Of a stretch of DNA of 64,000 nt, positions 9,301 to 17,855 are shown in pieces. The stretch lies in assembly GCA_963667815.1 (NCBI GenBank), contig OY764020.1, one strand, 5' to 3'. The stretch comes from Saccharicrinis sp963667815 (lineage in GTDB: Bacteria; Bacteroidota; Bacteroidia; Bacteroidales; Marinilabiliaceae). How positions within the stretch are numbered: the stretch's first letter is position 1; every line of letters starts with the position of its first letter. Made by a program: the position numbers and the translations under genes. The notes beneath the pieces are model-generated. The model saw only the letters and a program-made list of their open reading frames with translations. It did no database searches and had not been told where the DNA came from.

Positions 9301-9483
9301 TTGCTCTACTTCTTTAGGACTTGCTCCCGGATAAATGGTAGTGACCACAACTGTAGGAGAAGATATTTCAGGTATAAGAGCATATTTTATTTTTGAGGCA
9401 GAGAACAATCCCAGTAATATAAGGATGGTAAACAGTACAATGGGTACTGTGCCTCGTTTTATGGATGTGCTTACAATTTTCAT
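6373..9483 (-). CDS. RND efflux pump, inner-membrane transporter (HAE1/AcrB-like)
   Basis: 1036 aa, the usual length for a hydrophobe/amphiphile RND pump. One N-terminal helix (about 12-30), a large periplasmic loop, a central block of helices (about 335-540), a second loop and a C-terminal helix block (about 855-1015). The proton-relay pair is present in TM4 as GSLVDDAIVVIEN (about 405), and the TM10/11 motif GIVMLVGLVAKNAILIVDFANE is intact. The pump expels drugs, dyes or detergents using proton motive force, together with the adaptor and outer-membrane factor encoded just upstream. Last gene of the operon; 14 bp separate it from the adaptor stop. Substrate unknown. Confidence 0.95.
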   Translation of the reverse strand: MKIVSTSIKRGTVPIVLFTILILLGLFSASKIKYALIPEISSPTVVVTTIYPGASPKEVEQSVTVPIEDAVSSLEGIEEMTSSSIENLSVVTLSLNFDADVNIAVQELTQKVNSIVSTLPKEIKAPSIEKFDLSSLPIFIAGVNSSLSDSKFFQFVDDRIKPDLASIQGVATVNLVGGVEREIKIMIDPLKLKANKLNLLNVTQMIQYANLELPTGKLQTPTNEMTVRLSGKIRTIDQLKNIIIGANKTGSILRLGEIADIYDGIADQEKITRLNGLETIGIEISKQKDANSVEVIRLVRQKFTELEEQYTKENIKFRIAEDQSQFTIQAATAVEHDLIMAIILVSVIMVLFLHSLRNSIFVLVAIPTSLISTFTAMYLLDFSFDLISLTSLSLVVGSLVDDAIVVIENIYRHMEMGKNKVQASYDGLKELGMTVTAITLVLVAVFLPIAFVTGVVGDILREYAVTIVISMLFSLLVSFTLVPWMTSKWAKLSAPKNKIISSFLNGFEKSINAVNKNIVSAMHWSLKHKTVTLLTTAILFLGTFMLFPAGFIGGEFASSGDRGVFMLRLEYAHDVSLQENNNKTREIEQYLLNQPEIDMVYATIGKRSGMISTTSTPYYSDINVYLVPKDKRDESTNVYARKTKAHLEETTLGAKIKAVSVNIMGSEDVPLSYFIVGYNMDSVMHYAYQVKDCLSSIEGTLETELSVDKNNPEYVIDVDRDKMTKLGLDLASVAGILRTSFAGNTDNKFRDETKEYDINIQLNEADRRNKNDLEDISFPSMATNELIKLSQFAQIKEGVGPSNLERYNRSPSTKLTSQIIGASQASVQTAFEEKLKEIKAPAGTKVTTSKQTRMMAESFISLGLALLAAIISVYLIMVVLYDSWADPFVVMFSIPLSIIGAIWALALANQNLNIFSILGIVMLVGLVAKNAILIVDFANELLNEGKTLLQAIETSVELRFRPILMTNISMIIGLFPLAFSQSEGAEWKNGIGWTLIGGLTVSMFLSMIIVPIVFYLIKRVQQKWGLSSHTKIDFKE

Positions 9484-9497
9484 ATCGATACTTTATT

Positions 9498-10565
9498 CTA
9501 ATTCAATATTTTAACATTAGCCTGGTCATAAATACTATAATTACCTTCAATTACGACTTTGTCTTCTGATTTCAGGCCATTGATAATTTGAACCTGATCG
9601 TTAATGACTTTACCGCATGTAACATTTGATAAAACAGCCTTATTATCCACAACTAAAAAAACCGAAGCATCTTTTAAAGAGCCGGAAATCGCCTTTCTTG
9701 GGATGTAATACTCATTGGAGTTACCTGTAATTTTAATTTTTGCAGTTACGTACATACCCGCTTTTAAAAGCCCCTCATTGTTGTTATTAATTTTAACTTC
9801 TGCACTAAAGCTATTACCATAGCCTGCTTTTTTTCCTAAATAAGAAATTGTTCCACTAAAATTTTGGTCTGGAAATGTAGATGTATTAATTTCCACTTCC
9901 ATGCTTTTTTTAATGTTTAGATAATTCTCTTCAGAAACTTCAATCTGCAGTTTTAAATTTTTTGAATCAATAATATTACATACAACACTTCCATTGCCAA
10001 TAAACTGTCCAATTTCAATAAAGTCCTGCTCAATATATCCATCAACAGGAGATGTGATACAAGTGTTTTTTAACTGTTTTTTTGCTGAAACATATTGTGC
10101 TTTTGTTGTTTCGTAATTGAGTTGAATTTCTTCTAACTGTTGACTGGTAACCGCATTTTGATTTACCAGTTTTGTAAAACGATCAACCTCTTTTTGTAAC
10201 TGGTCGTAGCTTGCTTTTGTGGCGTTCAGTTGAGCTTTTAACATTTCGTCGTCTACTTTTGCTATGGTATCGCCAACTTGAACATACTCACCTTTTCTTT
10301 TAAAAATTCTTACTATTCTTCCATTGGTTTCGGCTACCAGGTTTAAATCTGTATAGGATTGCAAAAATCCATTTGTATTAATAGAGGAGTTAAATGTTGA
10401 TGGTTTTACAGTGATAACTTTTACCGGATAGTATTGCCCTTTGATATTTGCCAATTCGGTTATGGATTGATTATTTTCCTTATTTCCCTTCAGTTGAAAA
10501 AAGATAAGCAAGCCTATTACAATCAGTATTGCAATGGAAGCAGAGGTTTTTAATATTTTTTTCAT
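9498..10565 (-). CDS. RND periplasmic adaptor subunit (membrane fusion protein)
   Basis: 355 aa. A hydrophobic N-terminal segment (about 9-25, IAILIVIGLLIFF) anchors or exports the protein. Then come the lipoyl half (GRIVRIFKRKGEYVQVGDTIAKVDD, about 83-107), a helical hairpin (about 110-165), the second lipoyl half (CITSPVDGYIEQDFIEIGQFIG) and beta-barrel and membrane-proximal domains. It bridges the RND pump and the outer-membrane factor. Middle gene of the operon, 148 bp from the outer-membrane factor gene; that gap holds no recognisable gene. Confidence 0.94.
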   Translation of the reverse strand: MKKILKTSASIAILIVIGLLIFFQLKGNKENNQSITELANIKGQYYPVKVITVKPSTFNSSINTNGFLQSYTDLNLVAETNGRIVRIFKRKGEYVQVGDTIAKVDDEMLKAQLNATKASYDQLQKEVDRFTKLVNQNAVTSQQLEEIQLNYETTKAQYVSAKKQLKNTCITSPVDGYIEQDFIEIGQFIGNGSVVCNIIDSKNLKLQIEVSEENYLNIKKSMEVEINTSTFPDQNFSGTISYLGKKAGYGNSFSAEVKINNNNEGLLKAGMYVTAKIKITGNSNEYYIPRKAISGSLKDASVFLVVDNKAVLSNVTCGKVINDQVQIINGLKSEDKVVIEGNYSIYDQANVKILN

Positions 10566-10713
10566 TACTATTATTTTTTTAAATTCATATATAGATGGAA
10601 TGTAGTTCTTTCCAGGTATCAGGTGTTTTAATTTTGCTTTTTATTGTCACATGGAACTCGCCAAATTCAATCATACTCCTATGTGAGAAGAAATTCTCAT
10701 GGCTCGTTTCATT

Positions 10714-12084
10714 TTATCTAAAATCGTGAAACTCCAAGGTTCCTTGCGATTTTAGAAGGTCAATTTCTGCCTGGTTCATAGCGATACAGTTTTTAACGTA
10801 GTTTACTTCTGCATTTCTTAAATCTTGTTCTGCAATTAAAAGGTCAGTTAAAGTAGACAGCCCTTGGTTGTATTTAAGTTCCGTTTGTTCTTTTACCTCT
10901 TTGGCAAGCTCAATGCTTTTTTGTTGTACTTCACAATTTTTGATGCAAGTATTGCGTTGCATCAGTGCATTTAAGTATTGGATTTTTAACCCGGAATATG
11001 ATTGCTCTTTTTGAACCTGAGCGTTTTGTATATCTAGTTTGGCAGTTTTAATTTTTGCCCGGTTAGAAAAGCCTGATAGTATTGGAATTGTGGCTTTAAA
11101 ACCAACAACAGACACTTTAAACCAGTCTTCATGAGAATCAGAAAAATTAAATTCATCTCTTTGCGCTTGGTAAGTATGGCTGGCAAAAGCAGCGAGTGTT
11201 GGTGTTGTTTGTGACCGTGCCTGTTTTAATTGAAGCTTGTTTAATTCAATACTTTGATTGATAAGTTTAATTTCATTTAGGTTTTCAAGATTCAGTCCCC
11301 CTTTTTCTTGTGTTGTCAGGTTTGTAAGGGGGGATGTAAATAAATTAGAAATATTACTTGTATCTACTTCTAATTTTGTTTCTGTATCTAATCCAATTAT
11401 ATATTTTAGATTGTTGGTTTGTAAGTCGATACCTGCTATTATTTGTTCTCTTTGAGATTGGAGGCTGGCATAATTTACCTCAATTCTATTCAAATCAGTG
11501 GATAATGCTAATCCTCCATCAACCAAATTTTTAGTTCTCAGTTTGGTTTGTTCCAGCGATTTTAAATTACTGTCAATAATTTCAAGGTTTTTATAAATGG
11601 CCATTAAATTATAATACTCTGTAACCAGTAATTGTATAACCTCAATTTTAACTTTATCTTTTTGAAGGCTTTTAATCTCAGTTGCCTTTTTAGCAATTTG
11701 TAAGCCCCTGATATAGCCTAGTGAAAAAAGCAGTTGTGAGGCTGTAACTCCTGCATCCAGATTATATTTTTTCCCAAATTGTGCAATAATATCCGGTGCA
11801 CCTGGAACTCCGGTCAGAGCACCCGGCAAAATCATTGTGGCTTTTTTTAGGTAATCTTTATATTCTATGGTAGATTCTATTTTGGGTAACCCGTTTCCCC
11901 TGACTTCCTTTATAAGTTGCTCACTTTTTAATTTTTCAATTTCGGCGCTTTTTATTTTATAATTGTTTTGTTGGGCAAATTCTAACATTTGCTTTAAATT
12001 CATAATATATTTTCCCTGAGCATTCATGGTCAATATATTTAGCATCAAAAGGATCGATATTAAATAAGTGCTTCGTATGGTCAT
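10714..12084 (-). CDS. TolC-family outer-membrane efflux protein
   Basis: 456 aa with an N-terminal signal peptide (about 1-22, ending MNAQG). Two OEP repeats of long helices rich in Ala, Gln, Leu and Lys are clear, for example KKATEIKSLQKDKVKIEVIQLL and, near the C-terminus, LKYNQGLSTLTDLLIAEQDLRNAEVNYVKN, a typical TolC-fold signature. It forms the outer-membrane channel of the tripartite pump. First gene of the minus-strand operon, so the promoter should lie between 12085 and 12497, shared with the divergent AraC regulator. Confidence 0.93.
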   Translation of the reverse strand: MTIRSTYLISILLMLNILTMNAQGKYIMNLKQMLEFAQQNNYKIKSAEIEKLKSEQLIKEVRGNGLPKIESTIEYKDYLKKATMILPGALTGVPGAPDIIAQFGKKYNLDAGVTASQLLFSLGYIRGLQIAKKATEIKSLQKDKVKIEVIQLLVTEYYNLMAIYKNLEIIDSNLKSLEQTKLRTKNLVDGGLALSTDLNRIEVNYASLQSQREQIIAGIDLQTNNLKYIIGLDTETKLEVDTSNISNLFTSPLTNLTTQEKGGLNLENLNEIKLINQSIELNKLQLKQARSQTTPTLAAFASHTYQAQRDEFNFSDSHEDWFKVSVVGFKATIPILSGFSNRAKIKTAKLDIQNAQVQKEQSYSGLKIQYLNALMQRNTCIKNCEVQQKSIELAKEVKEQTELKYNQGLSTLTDLLIAEQDLRNAEVNYVKNCIAMNQAEIDLLKSQGTLEFHDFR

Positions 12085-12497
12085 TTTTTTTGTTTTAGTT
12101 GATATTTTTATCTGTTAAAATGTCTTATTAAATGATTTATATTGTTTAAACTTTGTAAAGTTATATATGCGGGTTTTCAATAGTGTTTATCTAATTGGTT
12201 GAAGTTTAAAAGGATATCCATTTACTGTGTGGATACTATTCCGGATTATGTAAGAAGTTGGTAATTAAAGCAAAAGGAGCTTAGGTTGTTTTTGTGTAGA
12301 ATTTTAAACAATTGTAATAAATCGCTGGTACATCAAAAAATTATATATTTGTTAAATGAATGGAATGGGTGGTTTATATCAAAATGTGTATATAGATGTT
12401 AAAATTACCAGTAAAGATTCCGTTTAAAATTATTTCTTGCTGTTTTTAAGGAAGCGTAAATCAAGGGACTTAATAAAGAACATAGACTATATTTGGT
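12085..12497. promoter_or_regulatory. Divergent promoter region, efflux operon / AraC gene
   Basis: 413 bp between two divergently transcribed genes, so it should hold both promoters and the regulator's operator. TATATTTG at 12344-12351 fits the Bacteroidota -7 box (TAnnTTTG) for the plus-strand AraC gene, but no good -33 TTTG lies 19 bp upstream. No clear inverted or direct repeat was identified. Confidence 0.4.
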
Positions 12498-13619
12498 ATG
12501 GAACTAGCATTTATACATATTGGGTTGGCACACTCATTATTTGCAGGATTAATTATGTTGTTGAAGAGGCCTTTGGCTATTTCTGATAAATTGTTGAGTT
12601 TGTGGTTGTTTGTTATGGCAAGTATGTTTGCGCTCAATGTATTTAAACAGCATTACTCCATAGAGGTTGATCTTTGGCCTGTTTCTATCACGATATCACT
12701 AACTTGGCATCCTCTGTTTTATTTATACTCAAAATATGTTATAAAAGAATATGAGCGGTTTAGTAAAACTGATTTATTACTGTTTATCCCAAGCCTTATT
12801 GTTTTGCTAATCATTTTATTTCATTTTTATAATAGTGAGCAAAAGGATATAGATTCACTAACAGGTTATTTTTATTCACATCTGCAATTAAGAAAAATAG
12901 TTGGCTGGTCTTTTATTGGAAGTTTGTGGATTTACGCTATCCTTACACTACGTAGAATATTTAAGTATCAAAAGCAAATTACCAGTACCTACTCTTATGA
13001 ATCTGATAAAATTAGCCTTACCTGGCTTCTGGCCGTAATAGTAATTGCTTTGATTGTATATAATTTTATCATCTTAATGAGTGCATTTCATACTTCTTAC
13101 TTTGTTCCACACATAGAGATATTTAGAAGCGGAGCTTTATTGACGTTAGTTTATGTTATAAGTGTTTGGGGGTATAGGCAGAATCAGTTAAATGTAGATA
13201 TTGAACCCATCAGATTAAATAAATCCGGATTTGCTGATGATAGTGCTTCAGGGAAATATCAAACATCCTCGTTAAAAGAGGATCTGGCTCTGGAATATAA
13301 AGATAAGATCATTGACTTTATGAATCATTCACAGATATGGAAAGATAATGAATTAACGGTATCCAAACTATCTTCTCAAATAGGAATACCAAAACATTAT
13401 ATAACGCAGGTATTAAATGAAAATATCAAAAAGAACTTCTATAATTTTATTAATGAGTATAGGGTTGAATGTGCTAAAAAGCTAATTAAATCACCCGAAC
13501 ATAAAGCATGGTCATTTGTAGCCATAGCGTACGAAAGTGGTTTTAATTCTAAATCTGCGTTTTATAATTTCTTTAAAAAACATACCGGGATGACTCCTAC
13601 AGAATATAAAAATGCCTGA
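12498..13619 (+). CDS. AraC-family regulator with a multi-pass membrane N-terminus
   Basis: 373 aa. Residues about 1-225 contain about seven hydrophobic helices (for example LFAGLIMLLKRPLA, LLLFIPSLIVLLIILFHFY, LLAVIVIALIVYNFIIL, GALLTLVYVISVWGY). Residues about 270-373 are an AraC-type double helix-turn-helix (LTVSKLSSQIGIPKHYITQVLNE; SFVAIAYESGFNSKSAFYNFFKKHTGMTPTEYKN). Membrane-bound AraC regulators of this plan are frequent in Bacteroidota and may sense a signal in the membrane. It is divergent from the RND efflux operon and so probably controls it. The ligand is unknown. Confidence 0.9.
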   Translation: MELAFIHIGLAHSLFAGLIMLLKRPLAISDKLLSLWLFVMASMFALNVFKQHYSIEVDLWPVSITISLTWHPLFYLYSKYVIKEYERFSKTDLLLFIPSLIVLLIILFHFYNSEQKDIDSLTGYFYSHLQLRKIVGWSFIGSLWIYAILTLRRIFKYQKQITSTYSYESDKISLTWLLAVIVIALIVYNFIILMSAFHTSYFVPHIEIFRSGALLTLVYVISVWGYRQNQLNVDIEPIRLNKSGFADDSASGKYQTSSLKEDLALEYKDKIIDFMNHSQIWKDNELTVSKLSSQIGIPKHYITQVLNENIKKNFYNFINEYRVECAKKLIKSPEHKAWSFVAIAYESGFNSKSAFYNFFKKHTGMTPTEYKNA

Positions 13620-14776
13620 TTTTGAATTCTATATGACGATTTTTTCATATCGTTTTTTTTGCGTTTTTGGATTCCTTTCTTTACAAATGGTATGAAACTG
13701 CAATGAGAAGGCTGCGCCTCGCTTAAGGAAAGACTCATAGTTTTATGCAGAGGTTATATAGCTTTTATGCAGGTTGCACACTCTTTGTAAATAGTGTAAA
13801 GAGTTTTACAAATGGTGGAGCTTGTGGAGTTGTGTCATAGCAGATATGGGATTGTGTAGGAAATGGTTTGGAGTTGTATTTCCCATCGTTTGGCTTATAC
13901 CTCCGGTTATGTTGTATTAGTATTAGGTAATGTTATTATCTTATCACTAGTGACCGACTAAAATATTCATCTTTTGATTTACATTACTTATGTCTTCAAG
14001 CCAGACGGGCTTTTACTTTCTTCCTTCAGCTGAAGAAAGTAAACAAAGAAAGCCGCCGCTGACATGAAAAAGCTAAAAATCATTGCTCTGCGCTAAAAGA
14101 AAAGAACTCGCTGCGCTCAAACAACTTTTCTTTCTTAACGCTACGTTTAATAATTTTCTTAACGCTTTTGCATGAAGGCGGATTAGTTACCCTATCTTGA
14201 TGCTTATCTCAACAATTGCCTTTTATTCATATCAATACAACCCTCTTTTTGTTTTTAGTCGGTCAGTAATGTTATCTTATCTGTTTAAAGGCCAGGGTTG
14301 CCAGAGTTTTTTATTATACATCTAAGCGAGACGCTTCGTTGAGTCGAGTTCCAAGTTGTAAACTTGAACCAGGATTAGTTTAAGATGTGGCGCAAGTTTT
14401 TAACTGGTGTCTTTATCCTTCGCTGAGCTGAGGGATATAGTTTAGTCTTTAATAGTTAAAAAAATAAAAATATTCTCATTGTGTATTTCCTGTAATTTAC
14501 ATTTGTTATATCTTTTTTCTTCAGCATTAAAACGTTTTTTTATTTCTCAATATTTATTCATTGGGTATTGTATGTATCATATAAACAGGAGGATAGGAAA
14601 TCAGGACTATAGTTCGTATATTAAAAGGAAGTCTATCTAATACATAATTAACGAGCAGAAAGCTTTTTAAATTGGGCAAATGTAAGTTTGTGATAATAAT
14701 TTAAAAAGTGTAAAAGAAACTAAATGAAAACAATTGATTTTTCCACTTTGGAAAATTTGATTTTAAAAGAGTAAGT
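13620..14776. other. Long non-coding interval with repeat elements
   Basis: About 1.15 kb with no credible gene. It contains the MITE-like element at 13951-14265 and, downstream, a hairpin-prone segment around 14350-14372 (CAAGTT GTA AACTTG). The last 150 bp should hold the promoter for the carbohydrate locus starting at 14777; no confident -33/-7 pair was found. Confidence 0.55.
13951..14265. mobile_element. MITE-like 0.3-kb element
   Basis: A perfect 13-bp terminal inverted repeat, TGACCGACTAAAA (13951-13963) and TTTTAGTCGGTCA (14253-14265), encloses 315 bp without an ORF. Just outside lie similar direct repeats, TAATGTTATTATCTTATC (13928-13945) and TAATGTTATCTTATC (14267-14281), which differ by three bases and could be a target duplication. 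The interior is highly structured, for example TACTTTCTTC pairing with GAAGAAAGTA near 14011-14042 and an AAAGAAAAG / CTTTTCTTT pair further on. It resembles short non-autonomous elements common in Bacteroidota genomes. No transposase for it is in the window. Confidence 0.6.
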
Positions 14777-17149
14777 ATGAAAAAAAATCTAATTATTGTA
14801 TTGGGTATTGTGTTTGCAACACTGATATCTGTGCCTTCATTCGGTCAGGAGGAGAATGATACCATTAAAGTAAAGAAGCTTTCGTCTAAAGAAGAAGGCA
14901 ATCGGAATGTTATGTTGAATGCTGAAAGTAATACCGGCCCGAGGGAAGTTAATATAGGTTTACCTTATAGGGGTGATATTGTTATTTTGGAAAATGATGT
15001 ACCTGTGGTGGCTTATTTTTGGCCTACAATTCCAACTTATGCTTGGCGTATGAGTAATAGTTTTGGAGCAATGGGCTTGCTTTCCTTCTCTGAGGGTGCA
15101 CTTACCTGGGGTAAGGTTGGTTATGCAGTGAAGTCTGAAGATAGGGGTGCTTCCAGGAAGTTTCGTGGATATGCTTCTGTATTTACAGACAATTTTGGAT
15201 CATCAAAATTTGATGTGACTTTAACTGGTCCGCTTAATAAAAAAGGTTGGGGCTATATGTTAAATGCATACCAACACAACAACAAAACCAATGGAACTAA
15301 TTACCAGTTTACATCATGGGGATCAAAAACTTCGCAGCTTAAAGCAATGATTGAAAAAAAATACTCCAAAGGTTCGGTGCGCTTGATGTATAAGATGGTA
15401 GATTCAAAAAGCGTTTTTAATAACAACGCTCCATTGATGTATTTAGGTGATGGGGAAACAGAAGCCCTTGATAATTTCGATCCGGGAACAGATTCGTATA
15501 TAGTGGGAAGCGGGATAGTACCTTATACAGATCCTCGCACTGGTGAAGTCGGATATGCAGATTTAGGAAGTGATAAGTTCAGGCATTCTGAATCACACAA
15601 TTTATATTTGTCGGGAAACCATAAGTTCAAAAATGGAATGAAGTTAACCTATAGTACAATGTTCCAAAAAATGAATACTCCTATTGGACTTACTTTTCCA
15701 ATCAGTGCAAATATATATAATAAACAATCAATCTTAGGTCAAACTACCACTGCCTATTATTTAGGTTCGAACAGAGAGTATGAGGGAGAGTATGCTCAGT
15801 TGGTTACAAATCAGCTTATTCCTCAAAGTGATATTACAACCTGGATGACCAGGGCTGAGTTAACAAAGAAAGCGAATGGTCATGCTTTGCGCCTGGGACT
15901 TACAAACCAATACAATAAAAGAGAATACGAATCTTTAGGAGGACTTTATGTTATATCTGTTGAACCAAATCCGAGTGTACTTTATGTTCAGGGAAGTTAT
16001 TATGGCTATCCGTTTGATCTTACCAGTTCAGAAAACGGTCTGCTGGCAGGTGCAGGAGGTTATGGTGGCCTGACTGATGATTCGTTTAATAAGACTGCGT
16101 TATATGTTTCCGACGATTTCAGCCCGGCACCGTGGTTGGATTTAGGTTTAGGCGGACGTATCGAAAGATTGAGTAAAAAGGACAGGCATTATACTGCAGT
16201 TTCAGGAAATGAAGTAGTTACTGCAGGTGGATATGTGGATGGTGAATTGAATGACTGGAATTATGTGGGTCTTGGAAACGCTGTTGTTAAATTGACAAAA
16301 AATTTCGGATTGTTAGGTAGTTTTACTTATAACTCCTGGATGGACACTTACTGGGATTATGCATATAAAGACGAGAATAATGTACCCGTGGCAGCACCTG
16401 GCGAACCTTATCCCAGAACAACCGAGTCAAAGTCATACAGACAAGATGTTATTTACTATGATGGTGGTATTTTCCTGAATTTGGGTGAAAAGTTGAACAT
16501 TGTTTCAAAGCTTACACATATCGAGAAAAACGGTATTTACGACTCAGGTTCGCTGATTACATACAAAAAGGATCCAACACAAAAACAAGATGTGGGACCT
16601 TTATTCTATGGTCTGTCTACTACCGGATGGTCAACAGATATTGTTTCCAGCCCATTTAAGAATTTTAATCTACATTTTCTCTTGACGCTTCAAAGTCCGG
16701 AATATAAAGATTATGCATTTACAACACGTTTTTCTGATCCTACCACAGGAGAAGAAGATGTGGAAAGCTACGATTACAACGGTAAGATTTATCCAGGATT
16801 ATCTAAAGTATTGATGGAAATTGATCCAAGCTATTCTTTTATGAAAAGAAAAATGAGAGCATGGTTTAGCTTACGCTACTTCGGTAAGCAGTATGGAAAT
16901 CGCACCAACGCATTTGAATACAATGGTTGGTGGGAAAACTTTGGTGGATTGGATTATACAATGAGCCGCAATGTTGCAATAAAACTACAGGTTGTGAATT
17001 TCTTGAATCAAAGAGGGATAAAAGGAGAAGTTCAGGGGGCAGCACAAACTACCAAGGAAGAAGTTGCACAGAACTATGTTGGACATCCGATTGTGGCCAG
17101 TGCTTTGCGTCCAAGAACGTTTGAGTTGACAGTTAATTTTAAATTTTAG
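14777..17149 (+). CDS. TonB-dependent receptor-like outer-membrane protein
   Basis: 790 aa with a signal peptide (about 1-23). A short plug-like segment (about 45-130, containing NIGLPYRGDIVILENDVPVV) precedes a long beta-barrel with alternating aromatic strands, ending in Phe (ELTVNFKF), as expected of an outer-membrane barrel. It lacks the N-terminal carboxypeptidase-D-like domain common in SusC proteins, and no SusD gene is adjacent. It heads a long co-directional run of glycoside hydrolases, so it probably imports the oligosaccharide or glycoside they process, in a SusD-independent way. Substrate inferred from context only. Confidence 0.8.
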   Translation: MKKNLIIVLGIVFATLISVPSFGQEENDTIKVKKLSSKEEGNRNVMLNAESNTGPREVNIGLPYRGDIVILENDVPVVAYFWPTIPTYAWRMSNSFGAMGLLSFSEGALTWGKVGYAVKSEDRGASRKFRGYASVFTDNFGSSKFDVTLTGPLNKKGWGYMLNAYQHNNKTNGTNYQFTSWGSKTSQLKAMIEKKYSKGSVRLMYKMVDSKSVFNNNAPLMYLGDGETEALDNFDPGTDSYIVGSGIVPYTDPRTGEVGYADLGSDKFRHSESHNLYLSGNHKFKNGMKLTYSTMFQKMNTPIGLTFPISANIYNKQSILGQTTTAYYLGSNREYEGEYAQLVTNQLIPQSDITTWMTRAELTKKANGHALRLGLTNQYNKREYESLGGLYVISVEPNPSVLYVQGSYYGYPFDLTSSENGLLAGAGGYGGLTDDSFNKTALYVSDDFSPAPWLDLGLGGRIERLSKKDRHYTAVSGNEVVTAGGYVDGELNDWNYVGLGNAVVKLTKNFGLLGSFTYNSWMDTYWDYAYKDENNVPVAAPGEPYPRTTESKSYRQDVIYYDGGIFLNLGEKLNIVSKLTHIEKNGIYDSGSLITYKKDPTQKQDVGPLFYGLSTTGWSTDIVSSPFKNFNLHFLLTLQSPEYKDYAFTTRFSDPTTGEEDVESYDYNGKIYPGLSKVLMEIDPSYSFMKRKMRAWFSLRYFGKQYGNRTNAFEYNGWWENFGGLDYTMSRNVAIKLQVVNFLNQRGIKGEVQGAAQTTKEEVAQNYVGHPIVASALRPRTFELTVNFKF

Positions 17150-17226
17150 AAATTAAACAATAGTACATCGATTAGTTTTATCTAACGATCTATTAAAATA
17201 AGAATAACAAATTAAAAAATCAGGTT

Positions 17227-17610
17227 ATGAAAAGAGTTAGCATTTTAGTTACAATTATTACCATGTTTGTGTTTGTGCTTACAGCTCAGGCAGGCGAAAA
17301 AGAAGGTGATTATTTTGTTGGAAAATGGAAGTTGTTAGTGGAAGGTACTCCGAACGGAGATAGTGAAATGCTGGTAACTTTTGAGAGAAACGAAAAGGGC
17401 GAAATGATTGGAACTTCGGGCGATGCAGCGGGAGAAACTCCAGCAGTAAAATTTAACCGTGTTGAAGTTACTGATGATTCAGTAACTGCTTATTGGGTAG
17501 CTCAAGGTTATGATGTTTATATTTTCCTTGAAAAAATAGACGACAATAGCGTTGAGGGTTCTTTGATGGATATGTTTGATGCATCCGGTTCAAGGGTTGT
17601 TGAAGAATAG
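17227..17610 (+). CDS. Small secreted lipocalin-like protein of unknown function
   Basis: 127 aa with a signal peptide (about 1-22, cleaved after AQA). The mature part starts FVGKWKLLVEG and is a run of predicted beta strands ending EGSLMDMFDASGSR, resembling small lipocalin/avidin-like folds. It shares this pattern with the lipoprotein at 44231 (GxW start, central FNxVEVxD / FNKVELED, ending EGSxMxxFDxxGxR), so the two are paralogues flanking the carbohydrate locus. It lies 77 bp after the receptor gene and is probably co-transcribed. It could bind a ligand or assist the receptor; no function is established. Confidence 0.7.
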   Translation: MKRVSILVTIITMFVFVLTAQAGEKEGDYFVGKWKLLVEGTPNGDSEMLVTFERNEKGEMIGTSGDAAGETPAVKFNRVEVTDDSVTAYWVAQGYDVYIFLEKIDDNSVEGSLMDMFDASGSRVVEE

Positions 17611-17689
17611 TTCTGTACTAAATTTGGTGTCCCAAAGATTAAAATAATAATCAGATACTCTACAAATTGTAGGGGCTTTGGGAATAACT

Positions 17690-17738
17690 CTTCCCCTTTT
17701 GCCTAAGCAAAAGGGGAAGTACCACGCCTTTGGCGTGG
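17690..17738. terminator. Two tandem hairpins after the receptor/small-protein pair
   Basis: First an 11-bp perfect stem, CTTCCCCTTTT (17690-17700) with AAAAGGGGAAG (17709-17719); then a 7-bp stem CCACGCC / GGCGTGG (17722-17738). There is no T-run after them. They may attenuate or process the transcript between the receptor unit and the hydrolase genes, or be a short dispersed repeat. Confidence 0.45.
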
Positions 17739-17855
17739 GGATGGGGATCAACCTTAGTTATATAACCGATTTGTAAGTCGCTATATTCAGATTTTTTTTT
17801 GAGATAACCCTTTTATCTTCCTTAAAAATCTCTTTTGCTATAATCTTGTTATCTT

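Noticed and set aside
14777..17610. SusC/SusD pair
   Set aside because: The receptor lacks the SusC N-terminal domain, and the following 127-aa protein is far too small and of the wrong fold for SusD.
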